A program made the position numbers and the translations under genes. 43,026 nucleotides of DNA. Origin: Cyanobium sp. FGCU52 (lineage in GTDB: Bacteria > Cyanobacteriota > Cyanobacteriia > PCC-6307 > Cyanobiaceae). The DNA is taken from assembly GCA_024958715.1 (NCBI GenBank), contig JANWUS010000002.1:1-43026 (forward strand), in the 5' to 3' direction. This document shows positions 31,298-40,100 of the stretch, in pieces (position 1 is the first letter of the stretch; each line of letters begins with the position of its first letter). A model generated the notes under the pieces. That model saw only the letters and a list, made by a program, of their open reading frames with translations. It ran no database searches and was not told the origin of the DNA.

Positions 31298-31900
31298 TCA
31301 GCCCCCCCCAGAGAGCTGCTGGCGCAGGGCGGCGATGGCCTTTTTCTGGGCCCGCATCACCGACATGGCGCTGATCTCCAGCCGCTCGGCCGCAGCCCGC
31401 AGCGACAGGCCCTCCAGGACCGTGAGCCTCAGGGCTATGGCCTGGGCGGCGGGCAGCTGATCGACCAGCTGCTCAAGCGCAAGGCCATTCATGGCTTCGC
31501 TGAGGGCCGGCTCAGGCTCAGGGGAGGCCAGCTGATCGAGCAGGCAGGGCTCGCCATCAACGATGGCATCGAGGCTGAGGTGCCACAGCGGGCACTGGCC
31601 CTGCTCATGCAGGCGGCGCGGCACGCGCACCAGGCGGACGCGATCGCGCAGGTGGTGCTGCAGGGCCCCAGTGATGCACCGGCGCAGATAGGGCGCAGCG
31701 GGCTTATCGGCTCTGCAACGAGGAGCGGAGCGAACCAGGGCCTCGCGGGCCACCTGGATCAGATCCTCCCGCTCCACCAGCGGGAACAGGCGCCGGGCAG
31801 TGGCGGAGGCAATGGCATCAGCCAGAGGCAGGTGCTCCAGCACCAGGGCATCACGGGCCTTGAGGGCCGAGCGGCTGAGGGAGGAAGCGGGGGAAGCCAT
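31298..31900 (-). CDS. Second sigma-70-family factor
   Basis: A 200-residue protein from ATG 31900, just after leader element D. Region 2 is visible as LADAIASATARRLFPLVEREDLIQVAREALVRSAPR and YLRRCITGALQHHLRDRVRLVRVPRRL. Region 4 is LPAAQAIALRLTVLEGLSLRAAAERLEISAMSVMRAQKKAIAALRQQL, a complete helix-turn-helix. Unlike the factor at 3984 it therefore has both promoter-binding parts. It could direct late or cargo transcription of this element. Its own leader belongs to the same family as those of its neighbours, so self-regulation is possible. The next minus-strand gene (lysis) starts 63 bp downstream. Confidence 0.75.
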   Translation of the reverse strand: MASPASSLSRSALKARDALVLEHLPLADAIASATARRLFPLVEREDLIQVAREALVRSAPRCRADKPAAPYLRRCITGALQHHLRDRVRLVRVPRRLHEQGQCPLWHLSLDAIVDGEPCLLDQLASPEPEPALSEAMNGLALEQLVDQLPAAQAIALRLTVLEGLSLRAAAERLEISAMSVMRAQKKAIAALRQQLSGGG

Positions 31901-31943
31901 CGGCAGGACGGCGAAGAACCCCACCCCCACCGGCCGGCCGCAG

Positions 31944-31996
31944 CGCCGAGACAAGGACGCCCCGCAGGGGCGCATGGCCTGATCCTTGACTCGGCG
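31944..31996 (-). promoter_or_regulatory. Foldback leader element D
   Basis: CGCCGAGACAAGGA (31944-31957) and TCCTTGACTCGGCG (31983-31996) pair at 13 of 14 positions. Inside, CGCCCC (31958-31963), GCA, GGGGCG (31967-31972). Element C has the same CAAGGA/TCCTTG core, GCA loop and GGCCTGA spacer but a different outer stem and a T-A for C-G change in the inner stem, each compensated on the other side. It lies 44 bp before the sigma gene start. It fills most of the non-coding 31901-32150. Confidence 0.6.
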
Positions 31997-32117
31997 TGAG
32001 GACTGGCCGAGAGATCCGGTGGGTGTGCGCCGGCCCTGGTAGCCAACCACCTCCCCCCTGCCGGTGCTGCAAAGGTCCAGCCCGGAACAGCCAGGCCCTC
32101 AGGGTCCGCGCCAGAAA

Positions 32118-32141
32118 GCCGGAGGCGGGACCGCCCCCGGC
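32118..32141 (-). terminator. Intrinsic terminator of the second 70-residue gene
   Basis: On the minus strand GCCGG and GGCGG arms fold back on CCGCC and CCGGC with small interruptions, followed by CTTTCTGG. It lies ten bases after the stop at 32151. The TTTCTGG tail matches that of the terminator at 28307. Confidence 0.55.
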
Positions 32142-32150
32142 CTGGGGAGC

Positions 32151-32363
32151 TCAGAGCACCCGCACCTCGGCCTGAGGACCGAGCACCCGCTGCTGATTGG
32201 AGGCCAGGATCAGGGCCTCTTCCCGGGGCACGTAGTGCGGCTGGGCGCTGATGTGGCCCTCGCGATCGAGGAACAGCACCCGCAGCAGCTGGCCGGCGGC
32301 ATCAAGGAGATGCACCGAGATGATGCGGATCGGGCAGGAGTGGCTGAGGGAAGTGGCGGCCAT
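32151..32363 (-). CDS. 70-residue phage protein, paralogue of the 11975-12187 product
   Basis: ATG 32363 gives MAATSLSHSCPIRIISVHLL..., exactly 70 residues like its relative at 11975. Shared pattern: R(V/I)..F, R.G, P(H/R)(Y/F)(V/I)P, LA...Q, LG, and a terminal V.VL. It has its own leader element F and its own terminator, so the two paralogues share not only sequence but expression architecture, at opposite ends of the element. Its function is unknown. Confidence 0.65.
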   Translation of the reverse strand: MAATSLSHSCPIRIISVHLLDAAGQLLRVLFLDREGHISAQPHYVPREEALILASNQQRVLGPQAEVRVL

Positions 32364-32414
32364 GGCTGGGCTGGCGAACGACACCACCGACACGCCCCGG
32401 CGCCGCCTGCGCTG

Positions 32415-32451
32415 CGCAAGGGGCGCGCAGCGACTCGCGTCAGCCCTTGCG
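32415..32451 (-). promoter_or_regulatory. Foldback leader element F
   Basis: CGCAAGGG (32415-32422) and CCCTTGCG (32444-32451) are perfect arms. The interior starts with CGC, GCA, GCG, the same small GCA-loop hairpin as in C and D, and ends GTCAG next to the right arm. It lies 52 bp before the start at 32363. The rest of 32364-32590 shows no gene; a CCTCC/GGAGG foldback sits near 32510-32523. Confidence 0.55.
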
Positions 32452-32590
32452 TGGTGCGCAAGCCGGGGCAGGCCGGGTGGCGTGATCGCCAGTGCCCACA
32501 GGCGCCTCCTCGTTGGGTTCCTCCCTTGGAGGATCCGATCTGTAATGCATCCGGCTGGGAGAGAATGGCCCGATTGGCAGCGGCCGCCAG

Positions 32591-33931
32591 GTGCCAGAGC
32601 CCACGGACTACGGCAGTCTTCAGGCGGCAGTGTCCCTGGACAAGGAGCGCGGGCTGGCCTTGCTTGCCGGGAGGTTGCTCCTGGCACTGCTCGAGCTGGC
32701 GGTGCCCGTGAAGGTGCAGGTGTTACAGGACCTACGCAGCGAAGGCCGCAACATCAGGGCCTATCAACGGGAGGAACCCGATGATCTGCACCAGGCCCGC
32801 CAGGAGCTGGAGGCACTGCTGAGCCAGATCCAGCCGGAGCCCTACAAGTTCTACGAGCGCTGGGAGGTGCTGCTGAGCAGCGACCGCGGCACGCGGCGCA
32901 CAGGGAACCTGATTCACGATCTCTGGCGTCATCTGCCCGAGCAGGTGCGGCTGAAGCCAGAGGGTGCCGGTGAGCTGCGCCGCTTCACCGGATTGCTGCA
33001 GGAAACCCGAGGGCTGTGCATCAAGCTCCAGCAGGACCGTCACCACGCCTCCCACTCCAAGGCCGACACGGCCTTTCACTCACTTTCCTGGCATGCGGCG
33101 GTGTTGCGCCTGGGAGAAATGCCGATGGAACTGCAGGCCAGTGCGCAGATGATCCTGGCGACGGCCGCCACGATCCCACCTCCAGTGCAGGCCGGCCTGG
33201 AGCAGGCCCTCAAGGTGCTGGCTGGCATCGAGACGCAACCGCTGCTGGGCCATGTGGAGCGGGCCTTCGTGCAACTGGCCGGCGACCGCACGGGCCTGGG
33301 GGAGCGTTGGCTTGACATCCATCCCCCGGCCCCCGAGGCAGGGGCTGCCCTGCAGGCTGAGGAGCTCTCGCAGATGCGGGAGGAGCTGGCGATCCTGCAG
33401 GACCGCTTCGCCGCGCTGAGCGGCTCGATCGGGCCGGTGCTCAACCGGCTGGGCGACGACATCGAAGGCATCGGCGGCCAGCTGCGGGAGTTGATGGTGC
33501 TTCAGGCCCAGGCCAACAAAGCTGTGCGTCAACCCGGCGGGGACACTCCGGTGGATGAGGCCACAGCGCTGGCGAGTGTGCAGGCCGCCTATCGGGAGTT
33601 GCAGGATCTGCGCTTCGCCATTGCCCAGGAGATGGGCCAGCTGGAGCCAGACTTCCGCTTCTACCACTGCATCACTTACCGCGAACTCATCGTGCAGGCC
33701 CTGCGGCAGCGCGTGGTGCGTGTGGAGCAGCTGGTGGCGCTATCGCGCCAGACGATCCTGCAGAAAACGATGCGGAGCGGCGGTGACACCGATCTGGCGG
33801 CGCGGCTGGTGGATGAGCAGGCGCAGCGCTTCGGGGAGCGCATCCAGGCAATTCTGGATCGGATCACCTATCCATCGGAGGTTGTGGCGGTGAGTGATCT
33901 GGTGGGCCGCGAGGACGCTGCGGCTCATTGA
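32591..33931 (+). CDS. Unknown protein with coiled coil, convergent to the DISARM-like operon
   Basis: A 446-residue protein from GTG 32591; no good ribosome-binding sequence marks the start, so it may begin elsewhere nearby. It is helical throughout. The first ~130 residues include YKFYERWEVLLSSDRGTRRTGNL, residues about 145-160 have QQDRHHASHSK, and from about 250 to 310 there is a coiled coil (LSQMREELAILQDRFAALSGSIG). I recognise no family. It ends 15 bases before drmC on the opposite strand. Composition equals that of the defence genes, not the small phage genes, so it may belong to the defence island. Confidence 0.55.
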   Translation: MPEPTDYGSLQAAVSLDKERGLALLAGRLLLALLELAVPVKVQVLQDLRSEGRNIRAYQREEPDDLHQARQELEALLSQIQPEPYKFYERWEVLLSSDRGTRRTGNLIHDLWRHLPEQVRLKPEGAGELRRFTGLLQETRGLCIKLQQDRHHASHSKADTAFHSLSWHAAVLRLGEMPMELQASAQMILATAATIPPPVQAGLEQALKVLAGIETQPLLGHVERAFVQLAGDRTGLGERWLDIHPPAPEAGAALQAEELSQMREELAILQDRFAALSGSIGPVLNRLGDDIEGIGGQLRELMVLQAQANKAVRQPGGDTPVDEATALASVQAAYRELQDLRFAIAQEMGQLEPDFRFYHCITYRELIVQALRQRVVRVEQLVALSRQTILQKTMRSGGDTDLAARLVDEQAQRFGERIQAILDRITYPSEVVAVSDLVGREDAAAH

Positions 33932-33946
33932 TCGCTTGAGTTCTGG

Positions 33947-34792
33947 TCAACCGATCTCTGGCAGGGGCTGCTCGATCGGTACGAGCGCAGGCGGCTGCCG
34001 CTGGATGAGGCGATCAAAGTGCTGCCACACGGCGTCGGCACGGCTGTTGCCAGGCAGGCTCTGGCCAGCGGGGAAGTGGATGCCGAGCTCGCAGTTGTCG
34101 AGCTGGGCACTGTCGCTGAGGTTGGCGCTTGTGACCAGCAGCTCGTCGTCGGCCACGCAGCACTTCACGTGGAACACGCTGGGGCGCTCGCGGGAAGGAT
34201 CCAGGGAGCGCGGATCGAAAAAGCCGCGCGGTCGGGGCCGGCTGGGATCCCAGAGGTGACGCCAGGTGTCGTGCACGAAGGCCTGGCGCAGCTGATCTGC
34301 CAGCACGGTGCTGCCTCTCGGGCGAGGGATGTTGACCACCATGCGGGCCTCCAGCTCCGGGTTGGAAACCAGCCGCTGCTGTACGCGATCGAGCAGCTCG
34401 GCGATGAAGCCGCCCCGCCAGAGATTGAAGGTGGTGATCAGCAGCCGCTGCTGGCAGCGCTCCACCATCTCGCGGATCAGCACGGCCTGATCGCGGGTGA
34501 TGTCGCCCGCTCCGCCCTGAGGCCCTGACCACACCAGCTCCGCCTGGCCGCTCTCCTGTCCCTGGCGTTGCTCCAGGAGCAGCGCAACGGTGAGCTCCAG
34601 GCTGGCGTTGTTGCCTCCCCGCTGGCTCCATTGATCCAGCCAGGCGAGCAAGGCCTGCCGCAGCTCAGGACGATCGGAGGCGATCTGGTGCTGGCTGAGC
34701 GCTGCCTCGCCGGGGGTGGCGGGCTGCCCCCGCAGGCAGCCCGCCAGGCGCTGCAGTTCGCCGCTGCTGAGGGCCAGCAGGGGCTGGCTCAT
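33947..34792 (-). CDS. drmC: DISARM phospholipase-D-like protein DrmC
   Basis: A 281-residue protein with one HKD motif, HVKCCVAD (His208, Lys210, Asp215), followed by ELLVTSANLSDSAQLDNCELGIHF as in phospholipase-D nucleases. An earlier half-site appears as LLITTFNLWRGGF at about 118-130. Size and position after DUF1998-type drmB are as in known DISARM operons. Its ATG overlaps the drmB stop at 34789-34792. In studied DISARM systems DrmC is present but its need varies. Confidence 0.85.
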   Translation of the reverse strand: MSQPLLALSSGELQRLAGCLRGQPATPGEAALSQHQIASDRPELRQALLAWLDQWSQRGGNNASLELTVALLLEQRQGQESGQAELVWSGPQGGAGDITRDQAVLIREMVERCQQRLLITTFNLWRGGFIAELLDRVQQRLVSNPELEARMVVNIPRPRGSTVLADQLRQAFVHDTWRHLWDPSRPRPRGFFDPRSLDPSRERPSVFHVKCCVADDELLVTSANLSDSAQLDNCELGIHFPAGQSLPGNSRADAVWQHFDRLIQRQPPALVPIEQPLPEIG

Positions 34793-36735
34793 GGCAGCTG
34801 CTCGGGGAAGAAGGCAGCGTCAGCCACATCGAGCGTGGGCACCACAAAAGCGCGATCGAGGAACTGATTGCGCTGCTCGCAGCTGGTTTCGGCGATCAGC
34901 AGGCAGCCGTGGCAGGCGGCGCCGTGGCTATAGCGCTTTTCCAGATCGCTTTCGGGCTGGTGCATGGAGCAGAAGGGATCGTTGGAGCACAGTCGGCCGC
35001 GCTCCAGGGCGGCCGCCACCAGCTGATCGATGCGATCGGCCAACGACACCAGTCCACCGAGGGTGCCTTCTGAACCGCTGCCGCTGGTGTAGAGAAGGAT
35101 TCCGTAGCCCTGGCCCGGGAAGCTGTAGATCCGCTCCTTGATCGCCGAGGCGCCGTAGCCACATTCCAGCGCCGCCGTGGTGATCAGCAGGTGGGCCAGG
35201 CTGTGCAGCATCAGGTAGGCCTCGCCAGGCCAGTCGAATTCATTGGCCTTGAGGCCGTGGTCGCGGTTCCAGAGCTTGCAGGCTTCACGGTGCTTGGAGC
35301 TGTGCTGCACCACGCCATCGCCCTGGCGCCAGGACTGCAGCGCTGCTTCGCTCACGCCAAGAAACAGACCTTCGCCGAAGTTCTCGATCGCAGGCACCCA
35401 ATCGAGTTCCTTGTTATGAATGTCGGCGCGCTTGGCGCCGATGTCGTGCTGGTCGATCGGATCACCATCAACGCCCTTGACGATCGGCTCCAGCCGGGTG
35501 AAGCCGATCAGGGCCATCACCTCGCGCAGACGATGCACCTTGAGCACGCGATCAAAGCGATTGGTGAACCAGGTGGGCTTGCCGGTGAGTGGCAGGATCT
35601 CGGCGTGGAAGGTGCTGGCTGGATCGGAGGATCCGAGCGCTGCAGACGGGGCATAGAGCGCCTTGATTTCCTGCAGCTTCAGCGCCGGCTGCTTCTCGGT
35701 GCGGGTGTCGGTGCTGCTACCGCGCACGGCGGAGAGCACCGCCATCACATCTGCGAGCTCCCGATCACGCAGCCGGGCAGCGACCTTTTCGGGCATGAAC
35801 TTGAGGGCCGCCTTGAGGTCACTCTCGTCCTCGACTTTTTCAAAAAAGCTCAGGTGAGAGATCAGGTGCTGCCGCAGCGGATCCTCAGCTTCTGGAATTG
35901 AGATGGCTCCCACCATCTCCGGGAAGTAGGCATTGCTGGCCGATCGCACCAGCAGGCGGTTGGTGCGGGGTTTGCCCTTCTCATCGGTGCAGGGCAGGGC
36001 ATCGGTGCTGAAGTTGCCAAGCCAGGGGCGGTGGCCACGGCACTGACCAAGCAACGAGGCGCCATTGTCTCCCTTGGTGCTGGCCAGAGCCTGGCGTTTT
36101 TTGCATTTGGGACAGCGCACGTAGATCTCGTTGAAATCGTTGCCCGCCCCCGCCTCATCGAGCCAGAGATCCTCCTGGCAGTTGCTCCTGGCGCCGCCGT
36201 GGGCGAAACGATCCCAATCGATGTCGCTGAGATGGCCGTTGGCGCAGCACTGCACGAAGCGCACCGGCACCACATCCAGATCTTGCCTCGTGCCACCGGG
36301 TTCCCGCCAGGGCAGCTTGTCTTTCACCAGGCGCTCCTTGTGGATCAGCGGCCGGGTGCGGTAACGCTTGCCGGATTCGTCAATGAATGGAGGGAAAGGC
36401 TCCTTCTTGGGTAGCGCCACGAACCAGAGCGGGAACTGGGGTGAGCGGATGCCGCTGCTGCTCTTGAATTTCTGCGCAAAGTCATCGTCTTCACTGGGGG
36501 GGCGCTTGAGCAGCAGGGTGCCCACACCCAATAGGCCGCGCAGCTTGGCGATCAGCCTGGGCTCATCGATGTAACAGCTGTCGTCGTCGCGGCTGTAGTG
36601 CCAGAGGTTGAGACCGCCGATCACCACCGAGCGATCGGGTAGATCCACCATGGCGCCGGGGCCATAGGTGGTGATCAACTGGCCATGGCGCACTTCGCCA
36701 ACCGGATGATTGCTTGTGCCTTGGGGTGCGGGCAT
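34789..36735 (-). CDS. drmB: DISARM protein DrmB (DUF1998)
   Basis: A 648-residue protein from ATG 36735; the open frame to 36948 overlaps another gene. The N-terminal VRHGQLITTYGPGAMVDLP and SVVIGGLNLW are the usual DrmB opening. YVRCPKCKKRQAL is a zinc ribbon. The C-terminal DUF1998 part includes MLHSLAHLLITTAALECGYGASAIKERIY and YTSGSGSEGTLGGLV. A Cys cluster follows, CSNDPFCSMH and CHGCLLIAETSC. DrmB works with the helicase DrmA on incoming phage DNA. It sits between the drmA tail and drmC, in standard order. Confidence 0.88.
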   Translation of the reverse strand: MPAPQGTSNHPVGEVRHGQLITTYGPGAMVDLPDRSVVIGGLNLWHYSRDDDSCYIDEPRLIAKLRGLLGVGTLLLKRPPSEDDDFAQKFKSSSGIRSPQFPLWFVALPKKEPFPPFIDESGKRYRTRPLIHKERLVKDKLPWREPGGTRQDLDVVPVRFVQCCANGHLSDIDWDRFAHGGARSNCQEDLWLDEAGAGNDFNEIYVRCPKCKKRQALASTKGDNGASLLGQCRGHRPWLGNFSTDALPCTDEKGKPRTNRLLVRSASNAYFPEMVGAISIPEAEDPLRQHLISHLSFFEKVEDESDLKAALKFMPEKVAARLRDRELADVMAVLSAVRGSSTDTRTEKQPALKLQEIKALYAPSAALGSSDPASTFHAEILPLTGKPTWFTNRFDRVLKVHRLREVMALIGFTRLEPIVKGVDGDPIDQHDIGAKRADIHNKELDWVPAIENFGEGLFLGVSEAALQSWRQGDGVVQHSSKHREACKLWNRDHGLKANEFDWPGEAYLMLHSLAHLLITTAALECGYGASAIKERIYSFPGQGYGILLYTSGSGSEGTLGGLVSLADRIDQLVAAALERGRLCSNDPFCSMHQPESDLEKRYSHGAACHGCLLIAETSCEQRNQFLDRAFVVPTLDVADAAFFPEQLP

Positions 36736-36740
36736 GACGA

Positions 36741-37091
36741 TCAACCTCGGGTGGTGGTCTGCAGGCGGTCTTTGAGCAGCAGCGCGGACGGTTCCACATC
36801 GCGCAGGCTGCGGTTGGCCTTGAACTGCTTTTCCCGCTCGTCGTCGAGCTCCAGCAACTGGGGATCGAGCGGGGTGCGCAGCAACGGCGGCAACACACCG
36901 TCTTCCCGGCCGTATTCCATCCGTCCGTGCTTCTGGGCAATCGCACACCAGTCGTCGACGATGTGACGCACCTGCTCCGCCACGGAGGAGGCCTGGGCAT
37001 CCGCATCCGCAGGGGCATGGACCAAGCCGATGGCCACCCGCCGCCTTAGCGCCTCCGCCACGGCTTCACGAACCTCGGCCAGGGCCGCCAC
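36741..37091 (-). CDS. Probable detached C-terminus of DrmA
   Basis: A 116-residue frame (MAALAEVREAVAEALRRRVAI...) starting at GTG 37091. It is in exactly the same frame as drmA: the codons between the drmA stop TAA (37128-37130) and this GTG are all open, so without that TAA the two would form one protein of about 1208 residues. No family is recognisable alone. It ends six bases before drmB. Either drmA was split by a nonsense change, or this is a separately translated subunit. Confidence 0.55.
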   Translation of the reverse strand: MAALAEVREAVAEALRRRVAIGLVHAPADADAQASSVAEQVRHIVDDWCAIAQKHGRMEYGREDGVLPPLLRTPLDPQLLELDDEREKQFKANRSLRDVEPSALLLKDRLQTTTRG

Positions 37092-37127
37092 ATCGCCGGC
37101 ACGGCTGGACGGGGTGAGCTGATCGCT

Positions 37128-40100
37128 TTAGTGCCGCGCCAGGGCCACGGTGATGGCGGGCAGGCCCCGCTCCAGCGCTCGCTCGGAGAAGGGGGTGACG
37201 CTGGTGGCCTCCACGTCGCGATAGAAGACGTCGTGGCTGTAAGCGAAGTGCTCGTAGTGGGAGCGATCGCGTGGCCGGTTGGGATTGAGCAGCACCACCA
37301 CCAGCCCCGGCTTGTCGGAATCCCGGCCCACGCGGCTGCTGGCCTGGATGTATTCGGCGGTGGTCTTGGGCTGGCCGAGCATCAGCATCAGGCCAAGGCG
37401 GGTGATGTCGAGACCCACCGAGATCATGTTGGTGGCCAGGGCCACATCCACGCGCTCCTTGTCGTCGAAGCTGCGGGCCAGGCGATCCTTGGTGGTGCTC
37501 ACCTCAGTGGTGGAGACGCGGGAGGTGAGCTCCAGGGGGATGTTGGCGATCTTGCGGTTGGCACTGCGCTCTGCCTTGTCGCCCAGGCGAATCCGCTCGC
37601 CATGGGTGGCGAGCTGGGAGGTGAGTTCTTCTTCGATCAGGCGGCGACTGATGCCCAGCTCCTTGATCGTGTTGAAGTAGCCCAGCAGGGTCATGTAGGG
37701 ATCGGCCGGGTTCGGGCCGGGTGTCTCACCCCGTTTGCGCTGAGCGGTGCGCTGCTTTTCGGCAGCCTTCCAGGCCAGCTGGGCGTCGCTCATCAGGGCC
37801 AGCGAGGCGCGTAGCAGCAGGGCCTTCACATTGCGGCCCGGAGCGCTCAGGCCCACATAGAGCCGTCCGGGCACCTGATCGGTCGGCACCGTGACGGCAA
37901 AGAACGAATCGCGCCGATCGGGGCCGGGGGCGGGAAAGATCGAGGAGTCGTTGCGGCCGAACAGCGCCCGCATCTGCTCACTGGCGCGGCGCACGGTGGC
38001 GGTGGAAGCCACGATCTTGGGGCGAAGGCCATCGCGACTGCAGAGCTCATCAATCACCGCCTCATAGAGGCCGGCCATGGAGCCCAGCGGGCCAGAGATC
38101 AGGTGCAGCTCGTCCTGAATCACCAGATCGGGCGGGTCGAGCCGATCGGCCAGGCGCACGCCCTTGCTGGCGTCGTCGCCATCGGCGGGGCCGTAGAAGC
38201 CCTGGCCATCGAGCACATGGGTGGCCTTGCCGAACAACTTGCCGCTGCGGCCCTCCCAGGGGAGTGAGGCGAACTTGTCGACGGTGGCGATCAGAAACGC
38301 CGGCAGGCGGCGGTAGATCATGTCGTCGACGGCGACCAGCGGCAGATAGTTGCGGCCGGTGGTGCCCTTGAAGGCGCAGTCGCGGTTGAGGCAGGCCACG
38401 CGCAGCTCTTCGGGGTTGTCGCCATCGGGGCGGCCCTGGCGCAAGAGGTTGAACACCCCGGCGGTGCCGCAGGGCTTGGGATCGAGCAGGGAGCGCTTGC
38501 CGAACTCCACGCCGCACCAGGGGCAGGTGTCGATCGGGATCGGCTTGATCGGGGTCTTGCCGTCGTTGTAGGCGCGCACGCGCAGGCGGGCGGTGGATTC
38601 GTTATTGTTGCCCTTGCCGCCCATGCGGTTGGGGGTGCCGGCCTGGCCCACCCAGAGACCGATCTCGAAGGGCCAGCTGCCGAGCTTCTCCGGTTGCTTC
38701 TGGCGTTCCAGTTCGAGGGCGCAGATCAGGGTGGAGGCGCGGCCGAGCTGGTCGAGGGTGAGCAGGCGCAGGGTGTAGCGCATCAGCACGCTCAGCCCAC
38801 CGGCCTGCAGGGATCCGCCATGGCGCAGGCGCCTCATCACCAGCGTGAAGGCGGCCAGCCCCAGGTAGGCCTCCGTCTTGCCGCCGCCGGTGGGGAAGAA
38901 CAGCAGGTCGACGTTCTCACGCTCGCGCTGGGGATCGACCTGCGGATCATTGGGCCGGGCAATGCCCACCAGGTTCATCAGCAGGAAAGCCAGCTGAAAG
39001 GGCCGCCAGGCCGGTGGCCGGAGTGATGGGTCGTCAGCCTTGAGGCCCTGCATCACGCCATAGCGCTGGCGAGCGGCGGCCGCCATGGTGCGATTGGCGA
39101 TGGCGAAGGCATCGCGGATGTCGGGCTCTTTGAGGGCCTCGATGCCGCGGGCGATGCGCTGGGCCTGGCCCTTGGCGTTGGCGACCAGCTGCTCGGCGGT
39201 GGCCTGCTGCTGGGCATTGAGCCCAGCTAAGGCGGCCTGCTGCTCGATCCACTCCTGGTAGCGATCCACCAGGGGCATCAGGGCCGCGCGGATGGCCTCG
39301 AATCCCTGGCTGGCCAGGCGGTCGAGCTCCTCCATGGCCAGCTCGCAGCCAACATCGGAGCGGGGCACCACCTTCTCCACGGTGGCCTGGGGGATCCAGG
39401 TGGTGCGCAGGCGTGTGCAGCCGCCATCGGCGCCCTGTTCCACCTCCACACCCACGTTGTGGCCCACGCCGTACTCGCGGGCATCGCGGAACTGCAGGGC
39501 ATTGACGGCCTCATCCCAGTCGCCGCTGGCCCGATTGGCGTGGGGATCCAGCCGTGCCACGAAGCCCTGGGCACAGCGCAGCTCCAGCTCGGCCTGGAAG
39601 GCCGACTGCTGATCGCGCTCCACCAACGTGAGAGCCTTCTTGCGCTCATTGGTGAGAAAGAGCGTGACGGCCACGGTGCCGGCGGCATAGCCCTGGCTGG
39701 CTGGTGCCGGGCGGCAATGCCAGCGCAAGTGCAGGCCGTTGCTGTTGGGCCAGGGCCGGCCGGTGAGGCTCTTGCTCCCCGTGATCTCGCTGTGGCTAAG
39801 GGCCAGCGCTTCCTGACGGGGAGTGCGCTGCCAGGTCTGCTGCTCGCGAGATGCCTCGCGCGATCCAGGCTCCTCACGGGCGATGCTGGCGGCGGCATCG
39901 GGATTGGCTGCCTCGGCGAGCCGGACGTAGTCGCCCCAGCGTGCGATGAGTTGCAGCTCCCCGCCGGGAGGCAGCAGCACACTCACGCCGATCGAGGAGG
40001 CGAACAGCTGGGGCCTGGCCGGCCCAGATTCGCTGTTGCCGCCGTCGTCGCCCGAACCCGGTTTGTACTCGGTGTTGGCCTTCTTGGGTTTGCGCTGATC

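Noticed and set aside
12234..32451. Foldback elements as integron attC sites
   Set aside because: Only element B has a GTTGGGC-like core. The others lack paired RYYYAAC and GTTRRRY boxes, the elements precede the genes instead of following them, and no integrase is visible.
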